Shown here: positions 1 through 10,394 of the stretch, one piece after another | Numbering within the stretch: position 1 is the first letter of the stretch | How the letters are laid out: each line of letters opens with the position of its first letter | DNA from: Labia minor | Lineage: Eukaryota; Arthropoda; Insecta; Dermaptera; Spongiphoridae | Direction of reading: 5' to 3' | DNA length: 64,000 bases | NCBI GenBank assembly: GCA_963082975.1 | Contig: OY720346.1 | Location: forward strand, 51,659,759-51,723,758 | The notes under the pieces: generated by a model | The model's input: the letters and a program-made list of their open reading frames with translations, nothing else | Database searches by the model: none | Told to the model about the DNA's origin: nothing | Translations under genes and position numbers: made by a program

Positions 1-349
1 ATATTTATGATTTTTAGGGAGTTGTCCGTGTTTTGTCCTCGAAATAGTTTTGATAGTATACAAATAACTGTAAATTATAATATATTAATAATATATATAT
101 ATATATATACTAGCTGCTCAGAGCTCCTTCGTCGCTCTTCACATCTAGACGGGGGCTCCGCCCCCTGTACCCCCGAGTGGTACATATTATTTAGTTGATA
201 GTAGTAAAAGGTTTTCATCCATTTTGTTTCAAACAATGTATAACATAAAACATTCATTTCTTATTGTGTGATTATTTAAAAAATATATTTTAATTTATTT
301 AGTAAATTAATTATATATATTATTATTGAATATGTTATATCTATCTACT
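1..349. other. AT-rich spacer with a short GC-rich hairpin
   Basis: No gene is seen. A TA microsatellite lies near 91-110. A GC-rich patch at 115-180 contains a six-base stem, GGGGGC at 151-156 and GCCCCC at 160-165, around a three-base loop. The patch resembles a transposon end, but no partner end is visible in the window. Confidence 0.5.
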
Positions 350-1150
350 CGAAAGTTCTTGGCAGCTACAACCACATTTCTCCAAGTGTCCTCGGTGACC
401 TCATCTTTCTTTGGCCAATAAATGCTGGAAAGAATAATCTGAATCTACTCTCATCTCCCAGGGTCATAGACCATGCGTGGCTCAACGGTACTCGAAAGTT
501 CTTGGCAGCTACAACCACATTTCTCCAAGTGTCCTTATCCTGAACCTCTGTTCCATCTCTCGTACGTAATTCCCTCATCTTTCTTTGGCCCATAAATGCT
601 GGGGAGAATCCTATTCTCAAATACTCTGAATCCACTCTCATCTCCTAAGATCATAGACCATGTCTCACACTCATATAATACAACAGACAAAATAATTGTT
701 TTATATATTTTAATTTTCATTCCCTTTTATAATAATTTTGATGAGATAAGCCTCTTTACTGCATGATAACAGGCGTTTCCCGATTGCAACTTCGATTTAA
801 ATTCTTCTCAAATATTATTATCCTTCGTGATTACATTCAATTTTTCTACATATTCAAATTCTACATTTTGTTTGTTAATACTGCTCCTGTTTGATTCTAA
901 ATATATTTATTTATCATTATTCATTTCAAACCTCATCTCTTTTCCTACCTCGATTAATTTTTCCTCGCTATCTGTAATTGCAATTGCCGAATCTCCTATT
1001 ATATTTAAGTCGTCTGGGTAACCTAATATTTTACAATTGATTTCCACATCTTACTCTTTCTTTACTACCTTCAAGATAAATTTTAAGATCAAAATTTGAA
1101 AAAGTTTATCCGGATCTATTGAGTCATGCGTAGGTTTTACTAAAGTCTAC
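350..1150 (-). pseudogene. Decayed non-LTR (LINE) reverse transcriptase fragment
   Basis: The minus strand, read through stops and frame changes, gives a series of LINE reverse transcriptase blocks in the right order. These are a DSI block near 1115-1130, GYPDDLNIIGDS near 985-1020, a block beginning NACYHAVKRL near 750-780, and KIKIYKT..LYECETWS near 650-720 followed by FENRI..IYGPKKDE. The catalytic [FY]ADD motif reads YPDD, so a key position is lost. The segments about 350-489 and 490-665 are tandem, diverged copies of the same part. Several stops interrupt it, so it is a dead remnant. The same family leaves a second fragment at 40424-40700. The LINE clade is not assigned. Confidence 0.75.
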
Positions 1151-2298
1151 AAATAATTAGTGAACAGAATTATTGAATTCGCGGTTTTTTTAATATCTGT
1201 CATAATGAAAATATCTTAATTAATGTTGATCGATTTGGCCTGAACCCGCAATGATATCGTCTAATATTTCCTCCGCCTATAGTTTATAAGTATTGTATAT
1301 GTTATAATAGAGTATAAAATTTCTTGATCATTTCATTTTGATATTTTAATTTCGTTGCTTGATTTTTATTGAATATTTTTAATTATAATAAAATTTGAGA
1401 AAATGCAAAGTTAGAGACTTGAGACAATTTATAAAAATTAATTTATAAAAATTAACGGTATAAAAGTATTGATAAAACTAAAGATAAATTAACAATATAT
1501 ACATTCATTAATAGTATTAATTTAAATTAATGGATTTATTTTATTTTTTATTATTAAGTTCATTTATTAATTTTTTTAGATCATAGTTAATTCCCTCCCT
1601 TAAAATAAAAGAAGTATTCAAATATAGAAAGAATAAATACAGAATAATTTAAGTTAAATATGATTTAAATATTTTATTATATTAATTAAAATGAGAACTT
1701 TTTTAGAATAAATTATTTAATTGAAATGATATTTGAATATTAGAATTTAAAATAAAAAGTTAAATATTATAATAATTCTTTGATTGGGAATTTCTTTTTT
1801 GTTTGTTTCTATGACAGCAAAAAAGTAAACAAATTACATACATACATACATACAAACACTCTCCTTTATATATATAGATATTCAATGTTAAAATGTGAAA
1901 TATAAAAAATACTATGAAAATATTTAAACTTTTAAAATAAATGAATGAAAATATGAAGAATGGAGGTGTGAAATAACAAAGAGTGATGGGGAGGAAACAA
2001 TAGGAAGTGTAGAGTCGTATCCTTTTCTTTTGGAATCAAAAGAGCCGCTTCTTTGAAGGGAGGAAGAAGGTTACTAGATAGTGAACTCTTTCAATAGTGT
2101 TAAGCACAAAGAGCAGAGAGCAGGTGCTCCATTCACAAACAGTTACAACTTTTACAGTTGTAAAACCTTGTTCCATGTTAGTATTTATACTGTTAATTAT
2201 GAAAAAGAGCACTCATAATATAACACAAACTAAATTTAGTTTAATAAAGAAAGCAATTTACTTATATAGATAATTAAGTCATTAGAATAGTAAAAAAC
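1151..2298. other. AT-rich intergenic DNA, nothing recognised
   Basis: Low-complexity A/T sequence. A short CATA microsatellite sits near 1838-1856. No open frame or RNA gene can be supported. Confidence 0.5.
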
Positions 2299-3245
2299 TG
2301 GAGTGTCTCCACTAGACTATCTCGCAAATTTGAATTGGATAATCAAGCTTTTTTCTATAATTGAAAATTAATTAAAATTTTATTCTAACCGATCGTAGGA
2401 TTTAAGGTTTTTAACATAATTTTCATTAAAAACATTTTATTGAAATAAGAATAATTAATAAAATTAATACTATATTTTTGTGAATTGCCCAAATTTATGA
2501 AATAGCATTTATTTTGAACTGGTTTTAGCTGCATTTAACATTTATCATAGTTTTGATATAAATTAAATACATTATCAGCAGGGATGGGAATAATTCTTTA
2601 AAAGGATTAGAGCGATCCAGATCCAAGATCCTCCCCGAAAAAAGGATTTCGATCCATATCCGGAAATCCTGGATCTTCGGATTTAAATCCAAAAGGATCT
2701 CGACCCTGACCATCCCTGATTACCAGGTACTTGACGGGGAAGCAGCAATTGATGTACCCATTACATCTCTTAATTGGGACATTCAATGTGTATACAATTA
2801 CATACATTTATATGGAAAGTTCAATTTGAATCTGTAATATTAAACAGGAATATTTTATAATCGTTCCATGCGCGCCAGAGCGTGTTCGGCTCTTTGTTGA
2901 TAACACCACGTAACTTGCTGGAATGTGATTGGCAATCAACGTGTTAAAAATTTTTAAATATTAATTCCGGTACTTTCAGCGATTCACTCAAGCTGAAATT
3001 CTATATATAGCAGTTTTATACAATTTTTAATCATGTGAAAAACTATCAAACATATATCTTTATTTTTACGGTCAGTTTAGAGGAAAAAAATGAAAATGTG
3101 GTAGGTATTGGTCCTCTTCTGAATGAACTACATTTCTCAAAAGTAGAGAGAAAACTACGAATTTTGAATAATGCCCGTATACCAAATTTCATGATTCTAG
3201 CTCAAGCCGTTTTTGCGCAATCTTGTCTTCTCTGGCGAGATAGGA
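2299..3245 (+). repeat. R1 dispersed repeat, interrupted copy
   Basis: The left end (CTGGAGTGTCTCCACT at 2299) and the right part, from about 2871 to the terminal TCTGGCGAGATAG, match the full R1 copies at 43633 and 49380. The middle is replaced by unrelated AT-rich DNA carrying the MITE at 2579-2718. A 74-codon open frame at 3035-3259 lies in R1 sequence. It is not conserved as an open frame in the other copies, so I do not call it a gene. Confidence 0.7.
2579..2718. mobile_element. hAT-type MITE, 140 bp
   Basis: The ends are CAGGGATGG and its inverted partner CCATCCCTG. They are flanked by near-identical 8-bp direct repeats, attatcag (2571-2578) and attaccag (2719-2726). An 8-bp target duplication with CAG...CTG ends is typical of hAT elements. 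The interior is non-coding and rich in repeated GATCC-like words. Confidence 0.75.
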
Positions 3246-3259
3246 AAAAACATATTTAA

Positions 3260-4520
3260 TTTAGATTATAAGTTTTACTCTGCTTTCAATTTACAATAAT
3301 GTTTAAATGAACTGTGAAATAACCTTAACATTTCTCATTGTTGATGTTATTTTATTTAAAAAAAAAATTAATATAATAATTATAATATTATAGAATCAAA
3401 ATTATAAATAATAATATATTGTAATAATAAAGTAAATAATAAAATAAATTAATAAGAAAATATAGACAAAAGAGGAAACACGACACTTTACTGGAAAAGG
3501 AGAGAGTAAAAACCGATAAAAATGATTTTATGTAAGAAAATAGAAATTATAGAAAAATTATTTTATGTAAGAAAATAGAAATTAACTGGTAAACAAATGA
3601 TAGATTTAATGTAGTTACTACTTTTCAAAAAATCATAAAATGAAGTAAAATGTACATTAACTGGGCTATAAATGTCAAGTGAAACTTTACTTAAATGAAG
3701 TTAACATGAAATTCTTTATTTTTTTTTTTTTCATTTCAAATATATATCTAAAAAAATTGTTTTTTAAATTCATTAAATTCCATATAAATATATTTTATTT
3801 TTTTTTTTTTTTTGATTCCTTTAAAACCGATTCAAATATTTTTAAATCAGGTAAATAGATGTTAAGTGAAAATTTCAAATATATCAAATTTTACAAGTGA
3901 TTTGTGTGAGTTAATTGAATAAACACTCGATTAAATTACAATATTAATCTTCTAAAAAATCAAGTATGTTTTGGACAGTTTAAAATTGGAATAAAATTGA
4001 GTAAAAGTTTGTTTTTTTTTAAACTTTTTAATTTTTTCAATTAATAATAAAAAAAAATATTTCTGATTGAACTTATTAATTTATAAGTTAAAATAGATTG
4101 AACTAGACTTGTAAAATAATGAAAAATAATCCTTAATATTTATTTTCTATATGCTAATATAGATACTATCATTTAAAATGTTTATAATTATTTTAGATAT
4201 AAAAGGACTGGTAATTGTCCATTCCATTGCAATGGACCATGATACTTTATAGAAAATACTAAAACTAAAACTAATTTCAAAAATATCATTACGATAATAC
4301 TAAAAAATATAGAAGTAAAAATAATCTTTTATTTTTTAAATATATAAAATATATTTTATACGTTTAGTAATGGAATATTGGAATTAAAATATTAACATTT
4401 GAAATTGAACTGTTCATGTCGCAAATGATTTTTTATAAAACAATTTGAATAGAAACAAAAAAATATGCTGATTTGAACAGTAGAAAGAGTAGATAGAAAT
4501 TATTATTAAAACTTTTGTGG
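3260..4520. other. AT-rich intergenic DNA, nothing recognised
   Basis: Long A and T runs, for example near 3719-3731 and 3801-3812. No coding region, RNA gene or mobile-element boundary was seen. Confidence 0.5.
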
Positions 4521-5460
4521 TTTTTCTATTTATTAAAGGGATTTTTTACAAAAACACGACATATTGTATTATTAATTTATTTAGTTAAATAAATATACAA
4601 CGTTTCAATTGCTTATTATGTAGTTGTTATCAAGAGTAGCTCGCTTGTTCTTGAGCAATGTCACTTAGTCCAAAAAGGAGCAAGCGAGCAATGTCACTTG
4701 GTCCAACAAAGAGTAGCTCGCTTGTTCTTTGTCGGACCAAATGACATTGCTCGCTTGCTCCTTTTCGGACCAAGTGACATTGCTCGCTTGCTCCTTGTTG
4801 GACCAAGTGACATTGCTCGCTTGCTTCTTTTCGGACCAAGTGACATTGCTCGCTTGTTCTTTGTCGGACCAAGTGACATTGCTCGCTTGCTCTTTGTTGT
4901 ACCAAGTGACATTGCAAGGCTTGCTCTTTGTTGGACCAAGTGACATTGCTCGCTTGCTCCTTTTCGGACCAAGTGACATTGCTCGCTTGCTTCTTTTCGG
5001 ACCAAGTGACATTGCTCGCTTGTTCTTTGTCGGACCAAGTGACATTGCTCGCTTGCTCTTTGTTGGACCAAGTGACATTGCTCGCTTGCTCCTTTTCGGA
5101 CCAAGTGACATTGCTCGCTTGCTCCTTGTTGGACCAAGTGACATTGCTCGCTTGCTTCTTTTCGGACCAAGTGACATTGCTCGCTTGTTCTTTGTCGGAC
5201 CAAGTGACATTGCTCGCTTGCTCTTTGTTGTACCAAGTGACATTGCTCGTTTGCTCCTTTTCGGACCAAGTGACATTGCTCGCTTGCTCTTGGTCGAGCC
5301 AAGCGACAGTGCTTGCTTGCCCCTTTTTGAAGCAAACGTACGGGACTTGATAACAACTACATAATAAGCAGTCGAAACGTTGTACATTTATTTAACTAAA
5401 TAAATTAATAATACAAATATGTGGTGTTTTTGTAAAAAATCCCTTTAATAGATAGAAAAA
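4521..5460. mobile_element. Foldback element: long inverted repeats around a tandem array
   Basis: An arm at 4521-4632 is matched in inverted form by 5347-5460, about 112 bp with few mismatches. Both ends carry TTAAAGGGATTTTTTACAAA and its complement. The arms enclose a 33-bp tandem array. A TA dinucleotide lies at each edge of the TTAAAGGGAT block (4531-4532 and 5449-5450). That would suit a Tc1/mariner-type target, but the inverted match runs about ten bases further out, so the true end is uncertain. No transposase is encoded, so the element would be non-autonomous. Confidence 0.75.
4632..5335. repeat. 33-bp tandem array with higher-order order and an inverted start
   Basis: About 18 forward units of 33 bp run from about 4709 to 5335 (core GCTCGCTTG...GGACCAAGTGACATT). 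Two to three units in the opposite orientation lie at 4632-4705. Units differ at a short variable stretch. Labelling the types A-F, the forward order is A B C D A E' E B D A E B C D A E' B F, so the block B-C-D-A-E recurs (about 165 bp). One unit near 4915 has a one-base change of register. Because 33 is a multiple of 3, several long frames are open on both strands; these are by-products of the repeat and are not called as genes. Confidence 0.9.
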
Positions 5461-5874
5461 GGAAAATAGTAGATAGAATTGAACAATTATATTTATTTTA
5501 TTTTCGGTGTCATAAATTGTAGTAAACATTATAGATAAGTAAACAATTAATACTAATTAGGAAAAAATGACGATAAGAATTTATATAAATTGCATATTCT
5601 TTTTATTATTAAGTTAAAACAGTGATTATTTAACCTTCATGCCAATTGCAAAGTAGCTCTAAAAACACATCATCAATTTCTGGCATTCAAATAGAAAGGA
5701 TCAAGAGCTAATCTTTATATTTAATTCTATATATAGTAAAGTTTGTTCTATTTAAAATGTGAGTTGAGTCAAATGACCTTTTCTTTTATAATTAATATTA
5801 GTTTATTTAAATTTTATTGTATATAAAATTGTATATAATTTTAATATATATTTCTTATTTAACTTTACCCTCTT
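5461..5874. other. AT-rich spacer left of the LINE
   Basis: No gene or repeat boundary is seen. The spacer ends where base composition shifts at about 5875, which I take as the approximate 5' edge of the LINE. Confidence 0.4.
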
Positions 5875-6068
5875 ACTAACAGCCTATCTAGGGCCTTCCC
5901 TCTCCAAAAATGCCCCGAAAGGCCTCGGTGGCACCCAAAATTCTTTCTCTCTCCTTTCTTTAAATGTATATATTATTATTATTGTTATTAATGTTATTGT
6001 TGTTATATTTTTTTTTTTTTTTTTTTGTTATTATTATTTTCGTTCTTTATTTTATGCCTCCAAATTAA

Positions 6069-7589
6069 TTGAAAAATATAATCATGCAGGCAGGCGATTT
6101 GAATTGCAATCCATTCAAGGGAAATACCTTGAATCGATCACCTCCAGTCCCACGAATAGATGGTACAAAAGTAAATGATGAAGAGCAGAAATTAATTGCC
6201 TCGTCTCCTCTCCCTCCACTTATGTCGTGCACCCTTACAAACAGTAAAAGTTATTATAATGAATGGCAAAACGAAATAAAAGAAAAAAAAGCCCTTGAGC
6301 AAATAATAATTGAAATGCAACAACAGATTAAAAATCTGGAAAATAAAATAAAGATGATAGATGAAAAAAATGCATCGTCATCTATTCAAACAGTAATTGA
6401 ACCAGTTTATAGTACTGATGAAGAAGAATTTGAAAAAGGAACTGACTGGATTGTTAAAACTAATAAAAAAAGAAAGTTGAACATCTCTATCAGTCCAGAA
6501 AATATTGATAAAAATATGAAAACAAAAAATATAGAAAAATATGAAAGTGAAAAAATGCAAAAGCCATATAACAATAACACTTCATCAAAATATGTTAAAG
6601 ATGATAAATTCGATTCAAAACCACCACCAATTTATGTAAAGGAACAAAATAACCATGCACAATTTACACTTAGACTTAAAAATGAGTTGGGGGTGAATAA
6701 ATTTCTAGCTAAAACACTTAGCAATGGTGATCTTAAGATTAATTTAGAAACATGTGAAGTATATCGAAATATGATTGACTTTCTTAAAAGAAACGCTGTA
6801 TCACATCATACTTATGAGAACAAAAGTAACCGACCTATAAGAGTCATGGCAAAAGGTCTCCACTGTAGTTGGGATCCTGATGAAATCTTAAATGATCTTA
6901 AAAATAGAGGTCTTGCTATTGAACAAGTTACCCCAAAGCTTTCATGGAAAACAAAAAAGCCTCTTAACATGTTCATGCTAACCTTCAAAAATTCAGAAAA
7001 CATTGAAACAATTTACAAAATAAACAGTATTCTTTATACCAAAATTGAAATTCACCCGATGCGTGGGTCAAAATTGGTTCCACAATGCAAAAAATGCCAA
7101 AAATTTGGGCATACACAAAACTACTGTTCGACAGGACCGAGATGCGTTAAGTGCAAGGTCAAGGGTCATCTAACTAAAGATTGCCCAAAACCAAAAGAAA
7201 ATAAGGCAGAATGTGTAAACTGTGGCGGCGAACACCCTGCAAACTATCGTGGATGCGAAATAGCAATAAAAGCTCAAGAATTGCGAGCTAAACAAGTGAA
7301 AGTAAATTCACAAAGGCCAAATATTGAGAATGCATTACACCAAAAAACCCAACAACAAACTCATACTAAACCAAAAGTGATAGAAAAAATAGATCTACTC
7401 CCAAGAAAAGATAATAACAGTTATTCAGATAAACTTAAGAATGACGCAAGCCTGAATGCGACACTCCAAATAGTACTGAATAAGATAAATAAAATTGAAT
7501 CTTTTCAAAATAAGATGAAAACCTCAATTACGGCAATTAATAGGCGAATAGGAGCGCTTGAAAATAAAAAATCTAATTATAAAAAATAA
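6069..7589 (+). CDS. LINE ORF1: gag-like nucleic-acid-binding protein
   Basis: This 506-residue protein would package the element's RNA into a ribonucleoprotein particle. Residues about 58-100 are rich in E, K, Q and I/L at heptad-like spacing (a likely coiled coil) and are followed by a charged, low-complexity stretch. Three zinc knuckles lie at about 339-395: CKKCQKFGHTQNYC, CVKCKVKGHLTKDC and the shorter CVNCGGEHPANYRGC, which is the usual Jockey-group arrangement. A second Met occurs at codon 6, so the start could be either one. The stop codon overlaps the ORF2 start by one base (TAATG), which suggests coupled translation. Length and domain order are normal for Jockey-type ORF1. Confidence 0.88.
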   Translation: MKNIIMQAGDLNCNPFKGNTLNRSPPVPRIDGTKVNDEEQKLIASSPLPPLMSCTLTNSKSYYNEWQNEIKEKKALEQIIIEMQQQIKNLENKIKMIDEKNASSSIQTVIEPVYSTDEEEFEKGTDWIVKTNKKRKLNISISPENIDKNMKTKNIEKYESEKMQKPYNNNTSSKYVKDDKFDSKPPPIYVKEQNNHAQFTLRLKNELGVNKFLAKTLSNGDLKINLETCEVYRNMIDFLKRNAVSHHTYENKSNRPIRVMAKGLHCSWDPDEILNDLKNRGLAIEQVTPKLSWKTKKPLNMFMLTFKNSENIETIYKINSILYTKIEIHPMRGSKLVPQCKKCQKFGHTQNYCSTGPRCVKCKVKGHLTKDCPKPKENKAECVNCGGEHPANYRGCEIAIKAQELRAKQVKVNSQRPNIENALHQKTQQQTHTKPKVIEKIDLLPRKDNNSYSDKLKNDASLNATLQIVLNKINKIESFQNKMKTSITAINRRIGALENKKSNYKK

Positions 7590-10258
7590 TGAAAAACTTA
7601 TCTATCATGTGCTGGAATGCCAATGGGCTCCTTGGTAAAAAAGATGAACTCCAAGTCACTTTAAATCTAAACAATATAGATGTGTGTCTTATTTCGGAAA
7701 CACATGCAACCAGAGAAACAATATGTAAGATACGGGGTTATAAATTTTATCGTGCAAACCACCCGAGTAATCAGGCAAGAGGAGGAAGTGGTATACTGAT
7801 AAAAGAGGTAATTCATCATTATGTAGAAAACAAAATAGAAACAGAGAAAACTCAAATTACCGCTGTGACTATAAGGACTCGTGATCATCCTATAACAATA
7901 GCAAGCATTTATTGTCCCCCACGTCACAAGTTAACGAAATTGGAATATAAAAGTAGTTTTGACCATCTTGGCAATCGATTTGTTCTTGGTGGCGACTTCA
8001 ATGCGAAACATACTTACTGGGGATCAAGACTTATCACAGATAAGGGAAGAGAATTGTACAAGGCAATATGTAATGAAAAATGCGATATAATGTCAACGGC
8101 AAAACCAACCTATTGGCCGTCGGATCCGAGAAAGATTCCAGACTTGATTGACTTTTTCATCACTCGAAATATATCTGCAAACTATGCCACTGTGGATGAA
8201 TGTAATGAATTAAGCTCTGATCATATGCCAATTGTTTTGACACTCAGCGACTCAATTATTAAAAAATCTTGCAATTATACTCTCGTTAACAAATTTACTG
8301 ACTGGGAAAGTTTTAAATTTGACCTAGCTCAACGAGTGAAGATTAATAGGCAAATGGTATCTCCGAATCAAATTGACCAAGAACTTGAAGAGCTTGTCTT
8401 GAATATACAAACGGCAGCGTGGACTAATACTCCTGAAATAAATAAAAGAAAATCACAAGGAATAAATTATCCTAAAGAAATTGTCAATCTTGTCCATGAA
8501 AAAAGAAGAGCACGGGATAAGTGGCATAGAACAAGGGCTCCATTGGATAAAACAAGATGGAATCAACTAAATGCTATACTTAGAAACAAGATAAAACAAA
8601 TAAAGAATGAATCAATTAATAGTTATATTAGACATTTAACTTATACTAAAGATACGGAATACTCACTCTGGAAAACAGTAAAGACTATTAAGAGACCGAT
8701 AACTCAATCACCACCTATAAGAGACACAAATAATAAATGGATCAAAGATAACCAAAGAAAAGCCGATGTTTTTGCTGAGTACCTTGAAAATATCTTCACT
8801 CCTAATCCTGCTGTGGATGGCGAGATACCACTCGAAACAATTACAACAATGGAGAAGGAAGTTGACATCCCGAAAGTGACGGTTCGAGAAATTGTTAGAA
8901 CCATTAAACATGAGATTAATCCAAAGAAGACTCCTGGTTATGATCTCATTACTGGGGAAGTCATTAAACACCTTCCACGTAAGGCGATAGTGAAAATGTC
9001 ACATATAATAAACTCAGCCCTAAAGATCAGGTATGTGCCTCAAATCTGGAAGATTGCTGAGGTGATTATGATTCATAAACTGGGAAAGCCATCTGAAAGC
9101 TGTGCGTCATACAGACCAATATCGCTCTTACCTGTATTATCCAAACTGTTCGAGAAGCTTCTTCAAAAAAGACTATTAATTATTTTAGAACAAAAAAAGT
9201 TAATTCCTGATCACCAATTTGGGTTTCGCAGGCAGCACTCCACCATTGAACAAGTGCATAGACTTGTACAGGTCATTGAAGATGCCTTGGAAAGTAGAAA
9301 AGTGTGTTCGGCGGTCTTCCTCGATGTTACCCAGGCATTTGATAGAGTCTGGCACCAAGGGCTGAAACTCAAGCTTTATAAAGTGCTCCCAGCAAAGTAC
9401 GCCGAAATATTAGAGTCTTATATATCAGACAGATTCTTCAGAGTACGCCAAGATGATGCATACTCTACATTAAAACATATCCGGGCTGGGGTGCCGCAGG
9501 GGAGCGTTCTAGGTCCACTGCTGTATCTACTTTATACAGCTGATCTACCGGAAATAGAAAGAAATACCACCGCAACGTTTGCGGATGACACGGCAATTTT
9601 GGCAATTGGAGATGACACGGAAGAGTCGGCAATGAAACTGAACCTCTCCATAACCAAGGTCCAAAAATGGACAAAAAAATGGAGGATCAGTTTAAATGAG
9701 ACCAAATCGGTACATGTGAACTTCACCAACCGAAGAATAAATTATGTGCCGATAATACTCAACAACAAAATCATACCATATGCCAATGAAGCAAAATACT
9801 TGGGAATGACATTAGATGCAAGGCTGCGCTGGAAAGCTCATGTCAAAAAAAAGAGAGACGAAATTAATATCAAATATAGAAAAATGTATTGGCTAATGGG
9901 GCGACATTCAGTCCTGTCTATTGATAGCAAATTATTGCTATATAAACAGGTCCTAAAGCCAGTGTGGACCTATGGTAGTCAGCTCTGGGGCTGTGCTGCA
10001 AAGAGCAATGTGCAAATCATCCAAAGATGTCAAAACAAAATACTAAGGGCCGTTGTCAATGCCCCTTGGTATATTCGTAACGAAGAACTTCACCAAGATC
10101 TTAAGATCGAGACAGTAAAAGAAGAAATTCAACGATTTGCAGCAGCTCATCAAATTAGACTGCAAAGGCATACAAACACTGAGGCCGTTCGACTCCTTGA
10201 CGTAGCCAACCAGACGAGAAGATTAAAAAGGAATAAACCTCACGAACTAATGGATTAA
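7589..10258 (+). CDS. LINE ORF2: endonuclease and reverse transcriptase
   Basis: This 889-residue protein nicks target DNA and copies the element RNA onto the nick (target-primed reverse transcription). The N-terminal apurinic-type endonuclease has CWNANGL at about 8, SETH at about 36, GGDFNAKHTYWGS at about 134 and SSDHMPIVL at about 209. The reverse transcriptase spans about 485-745, with YRPISLLPVLSK, QFGFRRQHST, AFDRVWHQGL, GVPQGSVLGP and the catalytic FADDTAIL at about 664. A C-terminal thumb-like region follows, and no RNase H domain is seen. All catalytic motifs look intact. The length is typical of Jockey ORF2. The ATG shares its A with the ORF1 stop. Confidence 0.92.
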   Translation: MKNLSIMCWNANGLLGKKDELQVTLNLNNIDVCLISETHATRETICKIRGYKFYRANHPSNQARGGSGILIKEVIHHYVENKIETEKTQITAVTIRTRDHPITIASIYCPPRHKLTKLEYKSSFDHLGNRFVLGGDFNAKHTYWGSRLITDKGRELYKAICNEKCDIMSTAKPTYWPSDPRKIPDLIDFFITRNISANYATVDECNELSSDHMPIVLTLSDSIIKKSCNYTLVNKFTDWESFKFDLAQRVKINRQMVSPNQIDQELEELVLNIQTAAWTNTPEINKRKSQGINYPKEIVNLVHEKRRARDKWHRTRAPLDKTRWNQLNAILRNKIKQIKNESINSYIRHLTYTKDTEYSLWKTVKTIKRPITQSPPIRDTNNKWIKDNQRKADVFAEYLENIFTPNPAVDGEIPLETITTMEKEVDIPKVTVREIVRTIKHEINPKKTPGYDLITGEVIKHLPRKAIVKMSHIINSALKIRYVPQIWKIAEVIMIHKLGKPSESCASYRPISLLPVLSKLFEKLLQKRLLIILEQKKLIPDHQFGFRRQHSTIEQVHRLVQVIEDALESRKVCSAVFLDVTQAFDRVWHQGLKLKLYKVLPAKYAEILESYISDRFFRVRQDDAYSTLKHIRAGVPQGSVLGPLLYLLYTADLPEIERNTTATFADDTAILAIGDDTEESAMKLNLSITKVQKWTKKWRISLNETKSVHVNFTNRRINYVPIILNNKIIPYANEAKYLGMTLDARLRWKAHVKKKRDEINIKYRKMYWLMGRHSVLSIDSKLLLYKQVLKPVWTYGSQLWGCAAKSNVQIIQRCQNKILRAVVNAPWYIRNEELHQDLKIETVKEEIQRFAAAHQIRLQRHTNTEAVRLLDVANQTRRLKRNKPHELMD

Positions 10259-10363
10259 ACTGCTCATGTTTGCATGTTTTTGAAAGAATAAGTTTATATA
10301 TTTTCTTTAAATAAATATCACTTATTAGTTAAGGTATATAACTAGATTGTGATTTGTAAAATA

Positions 10364-10394
<31 letters not shown>

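Larger units (their letters stand above)
5875..10394 (+). mobile_element. Jockey-type non-LTR retrotransposon, near full length
   Basis: The element has a 5' leader with a short GC-richer start (about 5875-5960), ORF1, ORF2, a 3' UTR of about 110 bp and a poly(A) tract at 10371-10394. Both ORFs are open over their full expected length, so this copy is recent and could encode an active element. No target-site duplication could be found by eye, and the 5' end is only an estimate from composition. A poly(A) tail, an apurinic-type endonuclease and the absence of RNase H fit the Jockey superfamily. Confidence 0.8.

Noticed and set aside
3035..3259. 74-codon frame in the R1 copy
   Set aside because: The equivalent positions in the two full R1 copies do not keep the frame, so it is not a conserved protein.
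4665..5387. Open frames of 140-240 codons on both strands across the 33-bp array
   Set aside because: The unit length is a multiple of three, so frames without a stop stay open by repetition. They show no domain, no start context and equal openness on both strands.
4531..5450. Reading the foldback element as a simple Tc1/mariner MITE with TA duplication
   Set aside because: The inverted match continues about ten bases outside the TA on both sides, so the TA may be internal. The superfamily was left open.
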